A stretch of 64,000 nucleotides of DNA from Candidatus Scalindua sp. SCAELEC01. GTDB taxonomy: Bacteria > Planctomycetota > Brocadiia > Brocadiales > Scalinduaceae. The DNA lies in NCBI GenBank assembly GCA_004282745.1, contig SHMT01000013.1, positions 62,001 to 126,000 on the forward strand, read 5' to 3'. Positions within the stretch are counted from its first letter, which is position 1. Each line of letters opens with the position of its first letter. Made by a program: the position numbers and the translations under genes. The notes beneath the pieces are model-generated. The model made no database searches. It was given only the letters and a program-made list of their open reading frames with translations, and was not told where the DNA came from. Below are positions 32,508 to 42,680 of this stretch, one piece after another.

Positions 32508-35351
32508 ATGTTAACATTGAAAAATATATCGCTCGTATTATCTATCCTTCTTATTGCATCCTGCACCACTTCCCGGGAAAAAGAATTTGGCATTAAATAC
32601 GAAAAATTCACCCTAGAAAATGGCCTTGAGGTTATTCTGCACGAGGATCATTCTGACCCAATTGTTGCCGTTGCCACCTTGATTCATGTCGGTTCCAGTC
32701 GGGAAAAACCCGGAAAGACCGGCTTCGCACATTTCTTTGAGCATATGGCTTTTCATGATTCAGAAAATGTTCCTGTTGGGGCAAATCGAAAACTTATTCC
32801 GGAATGGGGAGGAAAACGAAATGGTGGAACATGGTCTGACGGGACTATTTACTATGAGGTGGTACCGAAAGATGTTTTTGAAAAAATTCTTTGGATAGAC
32901 TCAGATCGACTCGGATTTATGATCAATACGGTGACAGAAGCTACTTTAGAGCGCGAAAAGCAGGTGGTAAAAAACGAAAAGCGTGAAGGTGTGGATAACG
33001 CTCCCTATGGACACACAAATGAGATTATACGTGCAAATCTATACCCTCCGGATCATCCCTATAGCTGGCCCGTCATCGGCTCGTTACCGGATCTACAAGC
33101 GGCGACTATAGATGATGTGAAAGAATTTTATGAAGAGTATTATGGAGCTGGGAATGCTTCATTGGTAATTGCTGGAGATATAGAGATACCTCGCACAAAA
33201 GAGTTAGTGCGGCAATGGTTTGGTGAAATTCGTAAAGGACCGCATGTGGATCCAATAAAACCTATGCCCGTACAACTAGAGAAATCTAAAATACTCTATT
33301 TTGAGGATAATTTTGCAACACTGCCTGAACTTCGTATGATATTTCCAACTGTTGAAGAGTATCATGAAGATACCTACGCACTAGAGATACTGGGCAATTT
33401 ATTAAGCGAAAGTCGGAGGTCTCCTCTCTATAAAATTATCGTGAAAGAGAGAAAATTGGCTCCCACTATAAGCGCATATCAGAGTAGTAGCGAAATTGCA
33501 GGAAAATTTGTTTTCCAAATACGTGCAAACCCGGACAGAGACTTAGATGAGATCAAGGTGGCATTAGATGAAGGTCTGCACCGTTTTGAAGAAGAGGGTT
33601 TTACTGATAACGACTTGATAAAGATTAAGGCAGAGCTTGAAACGGATCTGTTTCAAGGTCTTGAAACGGTTTTAGATAAGGCCTTTACTCTGGTTCAAGA
33701 CAATGAATTTATAGGGGATCCCGGGTATATTGTTGAAGCTGCCAAAAAAACAGAGTCAGTTACCCGCAGGGATATTATGCGGGTTTACAACAAATACATT
33801 AAGGGTAAAAACTACGTTATGACCAATTTTGTCCCCAAAGGAAAGTCTGCATTGGCAATAGAGGGGGCAGAACGCGCTTCTGTTTGGATAGAAGAGGTTA
33901 AATCCGGCTTAGCCCACGAAATAGTGGGTCACGGTGAAGAGGCCCACTATGAAAAGACCCAAACCATTTTTGATCGTTCTGAACCCGGTATTGGAGAATT
34001 ACCACTTTTTACAATGCCTGAGATATGGACTGACACATTAGATAACGGTTTACGAGTGTATGGTATCGAAAATAATGAACTCCCACTCGTAGCATTTACT
34101 ATTGCTCTAAATGGCGGACATTTGTTCGACCCAAAGGGCAAATCGGGTGTTGCAGAATTGACTTCCAAATTAATGATGGAAGGCACGGTAAACCGCACGT
34201 CGGCAGAGCTGGAAGAGGCTATTGGTCTGCTTGGTGCAAAAATAGATATATCAAGTTCATACGAAGAGACCACCATTACCGTAAAATGCTTATCACGCCA
34301 TTTTGAAGCGACATTTGCACTCGTGGAAGAGATTCTCCTTGAACCGCGGTGGGACCAGTCTCAATATAAACGATTGAAGCAGGAGCTGGAGACAAGCTTA
34401 AGAGATCGCGAAGCAGATCCGAGAGCAATTGCCCTGTTAAATTTTGACACTTTAGTCTATGGCGAGAAACACATCTTTAGCAGACCTATTTCAGGGACCC
34501 GAGAATCAGCGGCTCGTATCACGTTAGAAGACTTAAAGAATTACTACAATACATTATCACCTCAGGGGGCCAGTTTTCATATCTCCGGTGCAATAACAAG
34601 AGATAAGGTCTTAAAGACGTTACGCTCTTTAAATGAAGGGTGGGTGGCAAAAACAACTCCCAAGATACCAATATACGAACTCCCACAAGATGCGAACGGA
34701 GGAAAAATATATTTTGTCGATGTTCCCGGATCAAAACAGTCTGTCATCTTTATTGGTAAGCTCACGGTGCCGGGGACTGACCAAAATTTTATCAAACTGA
34801 CGTATGCAAATGAAATCCTTGGTAGCGCCTCCTCTGGCAGGTTAACGCAAACATTACGCCACGAAAAAGGGTATACCTACGGAGCGTACTCTTTTTTACG
34901 AAAAATGGAAGGAGTTGTTCCCTTTATTGCCTACTCAAGTGTGAGAACAAATGCGACATTAGCATCACTCAAAATCTTTAAGCAAATTATAAAAAACTAT
35001 GGTCCAGAATTTTCTGAAAATGATGTTGAGATTACCAAAAATAAAATCTTAAAAAGGAATACGAGGGCCTATGAAAGCCTGTCGGCAAAACTTGATATCC
35101 TTCGTAACATCAGCAAATACCGTCGTTCGCTCTCTTACATAGAAGAAGATCAAAAAGAATTAATGAATATGACACTAGCCGATTTTAAAGAGATAATAGC
35201 GAGATATTTACAAGAGGATGAGATGGTGTATTTGGTAGTTGGTGATGCGGCAACACAGTTAGAAGAGGTGAATAAGCTGGGAGGTAATACTCTTGAACTT
35301 ATACGGAAACCAGAGCAGTCGGAAGTAGCTGGAAATCTTCCGTCTCATTGA
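32508..35351 (+). CDS. M16-family zinc peptidase lipoprotein
   Basis: The protein of about 947 residues begins MLTLKNISLVLSILLIASCT: a lipoprotein signal with the lipidated Cys at 19, so it is anchored to a membrane in the periplasm. The catalytic inverted zinc motif HFFEH is at residues 75-79 (GFAHFFEHMAFHDS), and the downstream Glu lies in TLEREKQVVKNEKRE. It is a two-unit M16 peptidase; the second unit (from about 490, TDTLDNGLRVYGIENNELPL) lacks HxxEH and is the structural half, as in tandem members. The ATG at 32508 is chosen because the signal peptide starts there; the frame is open 141 bp further upstream. Confidence 0.88.
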   Translation: MLTLKNISLVLSILLIASCTTSREKEFGIKYEKFTLENGLEVILHEDHSDPIVAVATLIHVGSSREKPGKTGFAHFFEHMAFHDSENVPVGANRKLIPEWGGKRNGGTWSDGTIYYEVVPKDVFEKILWIDSDRLGFMINTVTEATLEREKQVVKNEKREGVDNAPYGHTNEIIRANLYPPDHPYSWPVIGSLPDLQAATIDDVKEFYEEYYGAGNASLVIAGDIEIPRTKELVRQWFGEIRKGPHVDPIKPMPVQLEKSKILYFEDNFATLPELRMIFPTVEEYHEDTYALEILGNLLSESRRSPLYKIIVKERKLAPTISAYQSSSEIAGKFVFQIRANPDRDLDEIKVALDEGLHRFEEEGFTDNDLIKIKAELETDLFQGLETVLDKAFTLVQDNEFIGDPGYIVEAAKKTESVTRRDIMRVYNKYIKGKNYVMTNFVPKGKSALAIEGAERASVWIEEVKSGLAHEIVGHGEEAHYEKTQTIFDRSEPGIGELPLFTMPEIWTDTLDNGLRVYGIENNELPLVAFTIALNGGHLFDPKGKSGVAELTSKLMMEGTVNRTSAELEEAIGLLGAKIDISSSYEETTITVKCLSRHFEATFALVEEILLEPRWDQSQYKRLKQELETSLRDREADPRAIALLNFDTLVYGEKHIFSRPISGTRESAARITLEDLKNYYNTLSPQGASFHISGAITRDKVLKTLRSLNEGWVAKTTPKIPIYELPQDANGGKIYFVDVPGSKQSVIFIGKLTVPGTDQNFIKLTYANEILGSASSGRLTQTLRHEKGYTYGAYSFLRKMEGVVPFIAYSSVRTNATLASLKIFKQIIKNYGPEFSENDVEITKNKILKRNTRAYESLSAKLDILRNISKYRRSLSYIEEDQKELMNMTLADFKEIIARYLQEDEMVYLVVGDAATQLEEVNKLGGNTLELIRKPEQSEVAGNLPSH

Positions 35352-35453
35352 AAAATAGAGAGATCTTTCCTGTTCTCAATATTGTTGCATCTTCATCCAG
35401 CCTTATTGAAGGAGGAGCGATGACGCTCCCGCTGATCATACACACCTGCATCG

Positions 35454-38400
35454 TTATTCGATAGTGATTAATTTCTTAATCCACATTCCCGCATCATCTA
35501 TCAGGGAATAAATGGTAGGCATAATTACGAGAGTTAAGAAAGTAGCAGAAATCAAACCTGATACAACGACCAGACCTACCGGTGCCCAAATTTTGTCCCT
35601 CCCTTCAAACGGTCCAAATAGCGTCGGTACAAAAATTGGCAGAATCATTGGCAGGAGACCCAGAATAGTAGTAAAAGAGGTCATAAGTATGGGTCGTAAT
35701 CGATCTCTTCCACCCTTAACAATAGCACTATACCTATCCATACCGCTCCTACGCAAACGATTAATAGAATCAATAAGGATAATTGCATTGTTCACAACCA
35801 AGCCACTCAAGAGCAACAGACCGAGACGGGCAAGACTGTCAAGAGGCACATCTGTCAGAAAAAATACCAGTGCAACACCCGTAAATGCAAACGGGATTGT
35901 CAGTACAATTGTGAGTGGATGAACAAAAGATTCAAAGAGTGATGCCATTATCATGTATATTAAGAGTATCGCAAGGATTAAGCCAAACTTCGTTTCAGAT
36001 TTCTCACTTTCAAATTGGCTAAATTCCTCTCCCAAATTCCACTCATAACCGGCAGGCAAGCGAACATTCTCCATCTTTGCCATTATCATGCTCTTGACCT
36101 TTTCAAGCCCCCTTCCTTTATGACTTGCTGAGATTACGACTATGGGTTTTCGGTCCTTTCGCTCAATTGCCTGTGGCCCCCTCCTCCGTTTGAAATCAAC
36201 AACTCTATTCAAAGCAACTCCCTCTTGCTCGACATTTTCAAATTCAAGATTCTTCAACTGGTCCAGATGTTGTCGATCTTCCTCCTTCAGTTGTAAATTA
36301 ATATCAACCTCCTTATCCGCAATCTCAAACTTACTCACGGCCCTGCTCCCTAATGCACCGGCAATACCAAAAGCGATCCTTTGAGAAGTTATAGCGGACA
36401 TCCTGGCCTTATCCTGATCAATTGTTACCAATATTTCGTCCTTTCCTTTTTCTAGATTGGTATTAACATCCTCCAAATCAGGAATTGTCTCAAGCCGCCT
36501 CTTTACATCCTCAGCCAACCTCAAGAGTGTGTTGCTATTCCTCCCCTTGATTTCAATATTGACGTCTCTTCCTCCGTTACTGTGTCGAAATGTCCTTCTG
36601 TATTGAACACCGGGAATGACGGGGAACAGGGGCTTTATTTCTCGTGACAAAACGGTAACTGGTCTTTTCGCCTCATCCTGGCCAACAAAATATATAGCCA
36701 AAGTGCCTCCGCTTCTCTTAAAATAACTTGAAAGTGTTTCAATTTCCAGCTCTTCTTGTTTCGTACGAAGGATCCCTTCCAGCTTTTCAAATAGTATTCT
36801 CGTATCATCTATACTGTAGCTCTCCGGAGCCACCACCTTGAAATGAATCTCTCTATTAATACTACCTGTCGAGAATTCTGTTTCCAGCTGACCATACAAA
36901 TAATAGGCAAATACAATAATGAGTGTTGCGACTCCAGCCGTAATCCACCTGAACCTTAAAGTCAGCTTAATGAGTTTTGTGTAGAGATTGAGTAAAGATT
37001 CCCGTAGTATAGGTTTTTGTCCACGATCAGGGGTCTTACTGTCTCCTTTCGATATATCCGATTCTGGCACTTTCAGAAATCTCGACGCTGCCAGTGGTAT
37101 TAGAGTCAGGGATACGAATAGTGACGCGACTAATGCGGTACAAATGGACAAACCAAAGTCATGCATAAAGGCTCCCATCCTCGATTGTGAAAGAAAGATC
37201 AAAGGTATGAAGACACATATTGTTGTAGCGGTCGCCGCAATAATTGCCACCCCTACCTCATTGCCCCCAATCATGGCAGCATCCTTTAAGTCGAGGTTGT
37301 TTTCCTGCCTATGACGAAAGATATTTTCCAGAACGACAACGGCTGGATCTACAATCATACCTAAGGCCAGCATTAAGCCAGAAACCGATATAACATTGAG
37401 CGTTATCTCTGAACCAACAAATTTCCTTAATAAAAAAATGAAACAAAAGGTGCATAATATTGAAATGGGGATGGCTGCCGTTATAACCAACGCGCTCCTC
37501 ATGTTTCTGAGGAAAAAGAAAAGAACGAATATGACCAGTACCCCTCCAAGCAAACCGGCATTCCTCAGACTCTCAATCCTCTCTATAATAGGTTGAGATC
37601 TATCACGGTAAACATAAATATCCAACTTCTGCATTTCCGACTCTGTCCTAAGCTTATTGAGGCTGCCGATAACGTCCTTTGCAACAGATACCATATTGGC
37701 TTCGGATGATTTCATCACCTTCACTTTCACGGCATCTCTTCCATTGAGTCTCTGGTAGCTCTTTTTTTGCGGAAAGTCATAGCTGATATCAGCCACATCA
37801 GACAGCCTTATACCCTTTTCACTAATCGGTAAATTCTTTATCTCATCTATATTTTGAAACTCCCCAATTGCACGAACAATATATTTCGTTTCCCCTTCAC
37901 TGACATCACCTGCCGAAACATTTACGTTGTTTTCTCTCAGCATCGTTCTCAGTGCAAATGTGTCTATCTTGAGAGACTTAAGACTTTTAAGATCAAGGTC
38001 AATAGAGATCTGTTTTTGTTCAATTCCACCCACATCTACATTTGCTACCCCCTTTATCCTTTGGATCCTCGGTTTAATAACGTTTTCAATAATCGTGTAA
38101 AGTTCATGAGCTTCTCCACGTATCGATACACTAAATTCGACAACGGGCAAGTCGCCCGACTTAAATCGAAAGATTCGTATTCTCTCAATGTCATCGGGTA
38201 GTTTATTCTTTGCTTGCTCTAATTTATCTCTTACCTCCATTGTTGCAAGGTCCATGTCCGTACCTATCTTAAATTGAAGCGTAATGTCTGAACTCACGTC
38301 GGTTGAAGTTGACTCTATCGTCTCAACATTCTTTACTGTTCTGAAAGCATCTTCAACATGAAGTGTTATGAGGTCTTCAATTTCTTGAGGGGAAGATGAC

Positions 38401-38555
38401 TTATAGGGTACTTGCACTCGTAGGGAATTGCCTGAGATCTCAGGGAGATATACGAGAGGGATCCGGCTCAATGATATACCACCAATTACTAAAGCACTCA
38501 AAACAATCATCAATGTCGTTATGGGCCGCTTTACGGCAAGTGCAGAAATATTCAT
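35454..38555 (-). CDS. RND-family efflux permease (first)
   Basis: The 1033-residue protein is an AcrB-like inner-membrane RND pump: a start helix (MNISALAVKRPITTLMIVLS), two large periplasmic loops, and TM4 with the proton-relay segment (GLMLALGMIVDPAVVVLENI; most pumps have D-D here, matching the D of 'IVDPAV'). Repeated halves are visible (second half from about residue 530). The later sequence includes GLVVNNAIILIDSIN and RLRPILMTSFTTILGLLPMI, the typical TM10-12 region. No adaptor gene adjoins it; it may share the adaptor of the second pump or act alone, as HAE-2-like pumps do. Substrate unknown. Confidence 0.88.
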   Translation of the reverse strand: MNISALAVKRPITTLMIVLSALVIGGISLSRIPLVYLPEISGNSLRVQVPYKSSSPQEIEDLITLHVEDAFRTVKNVETIESTSTDVSSDITLQFKIGTDMDLATMEVRDKLEQAKNKLPDDIERIRIFRFKSGDLPVVEFSVSIRGEAHELYTIIENVIKPRIQRIKGVANVDVGGIEQKQISIDLDLKSLKSLKIDTFALRTMLRENNVNVSAGDVSEGETKYIVRAIGEFQNIDEIKNLPISEKGIRLSDVADISYDFPQKKSYQRLNGRDAVKVKVMKSSEANMVSVAKDVIGSLNKLRTESEMQKLDIYVYRDRSQPIIERIESLRNAGLLGGVLVIFVLFFFLRNMRSALVITAAIPISILCTFCFIFLLRKFVGSEITLNVISVSGLMLALGMIVDPAVVVLENIFRHRQENNLDLKDAAMIGGNEVGVAIIAATATTICVFIPLIFLSQSRMGAFMHDFGLSICTALVASLFVSLTLIPLAASRFLKVPESDISKGDSKTPDRGQKPILRESLLNLYTKLIKLTLRFRWITAGVATLIIVFAYYLYGQLETEFSTGSINREIHFKVVAPESYSIDDTRILFEKLEGILRTKQEELEIETLSSYFKRSGGTLAIYFVGQDEAKRPVTVLSREIKPLFPVIPGVQYRRTFRHSNGGRDVNIEIKGRNSNTLLRLAEDVKRRLETIPDLEDVNTNLEKGKDEILVTIDQDKARMSAITSQRIAFGIAGALGSRAVSKFEIADKEVDINLQLKEEDRQHLDQLKNLEFENVEQEGVALNRVVDFKRRRGPQAIERKDRKPIVVISASHKGRGLEKVKSMIMAKMENVRLPAGYEWNLGEEFSQFESEKSETKFGLILAILLIYMIMASLFESFVHPLTIVLTIPFAFTGVALVFFLTDVPLDSLARLGLLLLSGLVVNNAIILIDSINRLRRSGMDRYSAIVKGGRDRLRPILMTSFTTILGLLPMILPIFVPTLFGPFEGRDKIWAPVGLVVVSGLISATFLTLVIMPTIYSLIDDAGMWIKKLITIE

Positions 38556-38749
38556 GGTAATTAATTTTACCCAAAAAACTTGATATAGCTATCGGTTTTT
38601 CTCTCGGAATACGAATGTGATATACTGAAAAATAGCATTCAAAACTCTTGAGACAGATACCAATTCGGATTTTCTGATACCAAGGTATGAGATTTAGAGC
38701 TTGACAATCTATATGAATTGTTATTCAATTTACCCAAGGAGGATTCCTT

Positions 38750-38797
38750 TTGGGCACAGGAACAAAATTAGATTTGATACGAGAGGAGCATTCGTGA
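38750..38797 (+). CDS. Possible 15-residue leader ORF with a strong ribosome site
   Basis: AAGGAGG stands 7 bp before a TTG that opens a 15-codon frame (MGTGTKLDLIREEHS). The stop overlaps the ATG of the next small frame as TGATG. A TTGACA box begins 50 bp upstream at 38701. This looks like a coupled leader peptide, but no attenuator structure is evident and the peptide has no obvious sensing residues. It may be part of a decayed gene. Confidence 0.3.
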   Translation: MGTGTKLDLIREEHS

Positions 38798-38964
38798 TGC
38801 AAATGGCTACTTTTGTTGTTAAGCCACTTCTTATCTCTCTTTTAACTACACTCTCTCCAGAGAGTTTTCAACGTCGCATAATTTGTACCGCGTTACAAGC
38901 GTTTCCGAAACATTCACAATACCATAAATTAGGTTTTCCTTTTGATAGATATTTTTTATTCTAA
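38797..38964 (+). CDS. Small protein of unknown function (55 residues)
   Basis: The frame opens MQMATFVVKPLLISLLTTLS and continues SPESFQRRIICTALQAFPKH to a Phe-rich end. The first 20 residues could be a membrane or signal segment. GAGAGGAG lies 9 bp before the ATG. I do not recognise it; it may be the N-terminal remnant of a longer gene. It precedes the PilZ gene by 40 bp in the same direction. Confidence 0.35.
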   Translation: MQMATFVVKPLLISLLTTLSPESFQRRIICTALQAFPKHSQYHKLGFPFDRYFLF

Positions 38965-39003
38965 ATTTCTGATTGTGAATCAGGTATTGGGGGGTACACT
39001 CTT

Positions 39004-39390
39004 ATGTATGAAGGTATAGAAAAAAGAAAATACGAAAGGGTTGAAAAGCCATTTACGGTAAGTTTTCGGATCATACCGCTTGTAGCAAAGAGGGAGGTTT
39101 CCACTGACTGGGATACGGTAACGATACGAGATTTTGGCGCCGGTGGTGTCTATTTTCAGTATGATGGAGATTTGGAGATTGGCGAACTTCTCGACCTAAA
39201 AATAGGTGACCCCATAATTACGCCTATCATCCATTGTGTTGGAAAGGTAATCCGTGTTGATGAGTCCCCATCATCCTCCCCATTTAGTATCGCCATAGAG
39301 TTTACAGCTATTAATTCCGAAGAAAAAGAGATGATTAAGAGTGCTATCGAAGAAATTTTAGGTCGAAACAGTTGCAACTTCACCTCTTGA
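39004..39390 (+). CDS. PilZ-domain protein
   Basis: The 128-residue protein has KRKYERVEKPFTVSFRI at the start, the RxxxR c-di-GMP-binding motif, and IRDFGAGGVYFQYDGDLEIG, a variant of D/NxSxxG with Gly instead of Ser. Two strands (HCVGKVIRVDE, FSIAIEFTAIN) complete the small beta barrel. It may sense c-di-GMP, though the altered second motif means binding is uncertain. It lies between the two RND pump genes on the opposite strand. A second PilZ protein is at 56871. Confidence 0.82.
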   Translation: MYEGIEKRKYERVEKPFTVSFRIIPLVAKREVSTDWDTVTIRDFGAGGVYFQYDGDLEIGELLDLKIGDPIITPIIHCVGKVIRVDESPSSSPFSIAIEFTAINSEEKEMIKSAIEEILGRNSCNFTS

Positions 39391-39518
39391 GTCGGACGGG
39401 AAGCGCATTTTTACTCATTTTCTTGTGACGAAAGGCTGTAAGCGTTTGTTGTTCTAACACCGTTCATTACTCTAACTCGGCGAGTAACCTTTTTATCAGT
39501 CGCAGCTTTCAAGAAGAG

Positions 39519-42500
39519 TTAGGTCCTGACGGACTCTTTTATCTTTTCCACAATATCGTATGCTACCGGTACTAAAATTAGCGTTAACAAGGTGGAAAAA
39601 AGTAATCCACCAATAACGGTAATTCCCATAGACACTCTCAATTCTGCTCCCTCTCCAAGACCGAGAGCTAGGGGGAGAAGTCCGAGGACTGTGGTGGTGG
39701 TAGTCATCAAGATTGGTCGGAGACGGATCTTGCCGCCCTCAAGAATTGCTTCACGTCTTGACATCCCATCTTTCCGGCGAAGGTTTATGCAATCAATAAG
39801 GACGATTGCATTATTTACGACGATCCCTGCAAGCATAACAACCCCTACCAAAACAAGGATGCTCACGGGTTGAGAAGTTATCCACAAGGCGAAAACTACT
39901 CCTACCAACGCAAAAGGTATTGTAAACAGTATAACAAAAGGGTGAAGCAGTGATTCAAATTGAGATGCCATCACGATATATACTAAAAATATCGCCAAAA
40001 TTATGGCAAAGACCATACTTGAAAATGCAACGAGCATCTCTCGGTTTTGTCCGCTAATGGAAACGATAAAACCGCTTGGTGTTCTGAGGTCCTTAATCAT
40101 TCTCTCTATATCGTTAACTACATTACGCAAGTCTCTTCCCACCAAATTTGCTGAAATTAACACTACCCGTTCCTGGTCTATGCGTCTTATTTCTCCTGGA
40201 CCTTCCTCGATCTTCAATTCCGAGACCGAAGTTAAAGAGACAGGTATCTCCCCTTCAGGATTAATCACAAAGTTTCTCAAATCTTCGATACTGTTAATGT
40301 CACTCTTTCTTACACGAACCCGCACATCAATTTTTCTATCTCTCCTTGAAAATTCTGTACTTACATTCCCCAAAACATTATCACGAATTATCGTAGCAAC
40401 GGTATTTGAATCTAAACCAAGTTGGGTAAGTTTTTGTCTGTTAAAGACAATTTGCACCTCTGGAATCCCACCCTCAATTGTAGATTTTACGTCCGCGATC
40501 CCCTCTATCTCTCTTAACCTATCACTCACCAGTATGGACAGCTTCTTAAGTGTATCAAGATTGTATCCCTTGATTTCTACCTCAATGGGTGTCGCATAGG
40601 TGAAATAAGAAGGTCGTGAAAATTTATACTCAACCGCCGGAAGTAGTTGTAACTTTTCCCTTAAGTCGGCAATAACCTCTCTCTCGACGCTGCGGTCAGA
40701 CTTCTGCCATAAACTGACGTTCACTTCACCAATATTTTCTCTCTCTTCTGCTAAGCCACCTCCAACCTGACCTGAAGAGCCCGTTATCGTGTGCATCGTC
40801 TCTACCCTTGGGTTACTACCAACAATTCTTTCTATCTTCTTAATGGTTTTCAGAGTGTTTGAAAGGGGCGTACCTATTGGCTTTTCAATATTAATAGTAA
40901 ATGAGCCTTGACTCAGCTCTGGAATGAGCTCTCTTCCTAAATTTTCAGAAAGGTACCAAGCTCCAACAAGTGTTATGAATGCGATAGTGATGATGAGTAA
41001 TTTAGATGATAAGGCAAAACTGAGAATTTTTGGGTAAACGTTTGTAATAGCTGAAAACACAGTATCAAACGCAATAAACAGTGGATAGAGTGACAGGTAA
41101 AGAATTTTGGAGGGTTTTGGAATTGGGGAATCAAGGGTCTCAGTCTCTTTCGACTTGATTCCCCAGTTTTTCCTCATCTTAATTGACGATAACATAGGGA
41201 TCAGCGTTATCGCCACAAGTAAGGAGATGGTGAGCGAAAAAGCCACAGTAAGCGCTTGGTCGTTAAAGAGTTGTCCAGCTATCCCTTTAACAAATATTAT
41301 CGGTATAAAAACACACACCGTTGTAAGCGTCGATGCGATAACGGCTCCTCCCACCTCACTGGCACCTCTATTTGCCGAATGAATCTCACTGTATCCTTTC
41401 CTATGATATCTGTCGATACTTTCAAGAACGACTATGGCGTTATCAACAAGCATTCCTACTCCAAGAGCCAATCCACCCAATGACATTACATTCAAAGAGA
41501 CACCGGAGAGAAACATACAGAAAAAGGTGGCCGTAACTGACAGCGGAATCGTCAGGCTGATAATCAATGTGCTCTTCACATTTTTTAGAAACATGAGCAA
41601 TATGATGATGGCTAAGCATCCACCCCAGAGAGCGGTAAAAATCACCTCTCTGATAGACCTTTCAATAAATCTTGATTGATCAAAGATTATCTCTAAATGG
41701 ATTGATTTGGAATACTTACTTAACCTTTTTTCTAATACCTTCAATCGTTCTTTTACCAACCGAGCAACGGTTACGGTATTTGCGTCTGCTTCCTTGTGGA
41801 TCGCGATCTCTACACTTTCTCTTCCATTTACCCGAGTTATCACTTTGCGTTCTCTATGACTTTTTCTTACCGTTCCAATGTCGCTCACCTTTATGGGTAT
41901 CCTGTTTTTTAAATCGACAATAATACCCCTAATATCTTCGACCTTCTGAAACTCATTAAATGTCCTTACTATGTACTCGATCTCACCTTCATTAATGTTG
42001 CCTGCTGTTAAATTAATATTCTCCTCAGCTAACCTCCTAATAACCTTTGAGATTGGTATTCCCAAACTTGCTAATCTCGCTTCTTCTAACTCCACGTGTA
42101 TCTCTTCCTCTAAACCACCACTAATCTCCACTGCGGCAACACCGCTGATGGCTTGAGAACCCATGACGCCTCCTTCAACGGATAAACCTTCAAGAGAGGG
42201 CTTAAGCTCTTCTTCCGCTAAAATACGAAGCGTAATAAGGTCATCATCCCCATAGAGAGATATCCTCATAATAGGATCAAGGGCAGGATCAAATCGCAGC
42301 AGGATTGGTCGTTCCGCGCCATCGGGGAGATCTACAATATCTAATTTCTCGCGTATGTCCATAGACGCAAAATCCATGTTGGTCTTCCAGAGAAATTCAA
42401 CAACAACCTCGGAGACATCGGGGCGTGACCGAGAACTCACCCGAACTACATTTGAAACAACACTTACTGCATTTTCAATGGGTTTAGAGAGTAAATTTTC

Positions 42501-42677
42501 AATTTCACTTGGGGCGGCACCAAGGTATTTGGTCCGAACGGTTAAGGTAGGATAAGAGATATCCGGTAAGAGATTGAGGGGGAGTCGTTTAAAAGATATC
42601 AATCCAAAAACGACCAATGTGGACATGAGCATTACTACGGTAACTCGTCTATTTGTCGCAAATTCAACTATCTTCAA
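39519..42677 (-). CDS. RND-family efflux permease (second)
   Basis: The 1052-residue protein has the RND layout: opening MKIVEFATNRRVTVVMLMST, a TM4 segment with the relay region GVGMLVDNAIVVLESID (Asp-Asn), GGAVIASTLTTVCVFIPIIF and TM10-12 sequence (VNNAIVLIDCINLRRKDGMS, LRPILMTTTTTVLGLLPLAL). It follows the adaptor gene by 3 bp, so the two form an export pair. An outer-membrane channel gene is not adjacent. The family member type (HAE-1-like) and substrate cannot be fixed. Confidence 0.9.
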   Translation of the reverse strand: MKIVEFATNRRVTVVMLMSTLVVFGLISFKRLPLNLLPDISYPTLTVRTKYLGAAPSEIENLLSKPIENAVSVVSNVVRVSSRSRPDVSEVVVEFLWKTNMDFASMDIREKLDIVDLPDGAERPILLRFDPALDPIMRISLYGDDDLITLRILAEEELKPSLEGLSVEGGVMGSQAISGVAAVEISGGLEEEIHVELEEARLASLGIPISKVIRRLAEENINLTAGNINEGEIEYIVRTFNEFQKVEDIRGIIVDLKNRIPIKVSDIGTVRKSHRERKVITRVNGRESVEIAIHKEADANTVTVARLVKERLKVLEKRLSKYSKSIHLEIIFDQSRFIERSIREVIFTALWGGCLAIIILLMFLKNVKSTLIISLTIPLSVTATFFCMFLSGVSLNVMSLGGLALGVGMLVDNAIVVLESIDRYHRKGYSEIHSANRGASEVGGAVIASTLTTVCVFIPIIFVKGIAGQLFNDQALTVAFSLTISLLVAITLIPMLSSIKMRKNWGIKSKETETLDSPIPKPSKILYLSLYPLFIAFDTVFSAITNVYPKILSFALSSKLLIITIAFITLVGAWYLSENLGRELIPELSQGSFTINIEKPIGTPLSNTLKTIKKIERIVGSNPRVETMHTITGSSGQVGGGLAEERENIGEVNVSLWQKSDRSVEREVIADLREKLQLLPAVEYKFSRPSYFTYATPIEVEIKGYNLDTLKKLSILVSDRLREIEGIADVKSTIEGGIPEVQIVFNRQKLTQLGLDSNTVATIIRDNVLGNVSTEFSRRDRKIDVRVRVRKSDINSIEDLRNFVINPEGEIPVSLTSVSELKIEEGPGEIRRIDQERVVLISANLVGRDLRNVVNDIERMIKDLRTPSGFIVSISGQNREMLVAFSSMVFAIILAIFLVYIVMASQFESLLHPFVILFTIPFALVGVVFALWITSQPVSILVLVGVVMLAGIVVNNAIVLIDCINLRRKDGMSRREAILEGGKIRLRPILMTTTTTVLGLLPLALGLGEGAELRVSMGITVIGGLLFSTLLTLILVPVAYDIVEKIKESVRT

Positions 42678-42680
42678 CTC

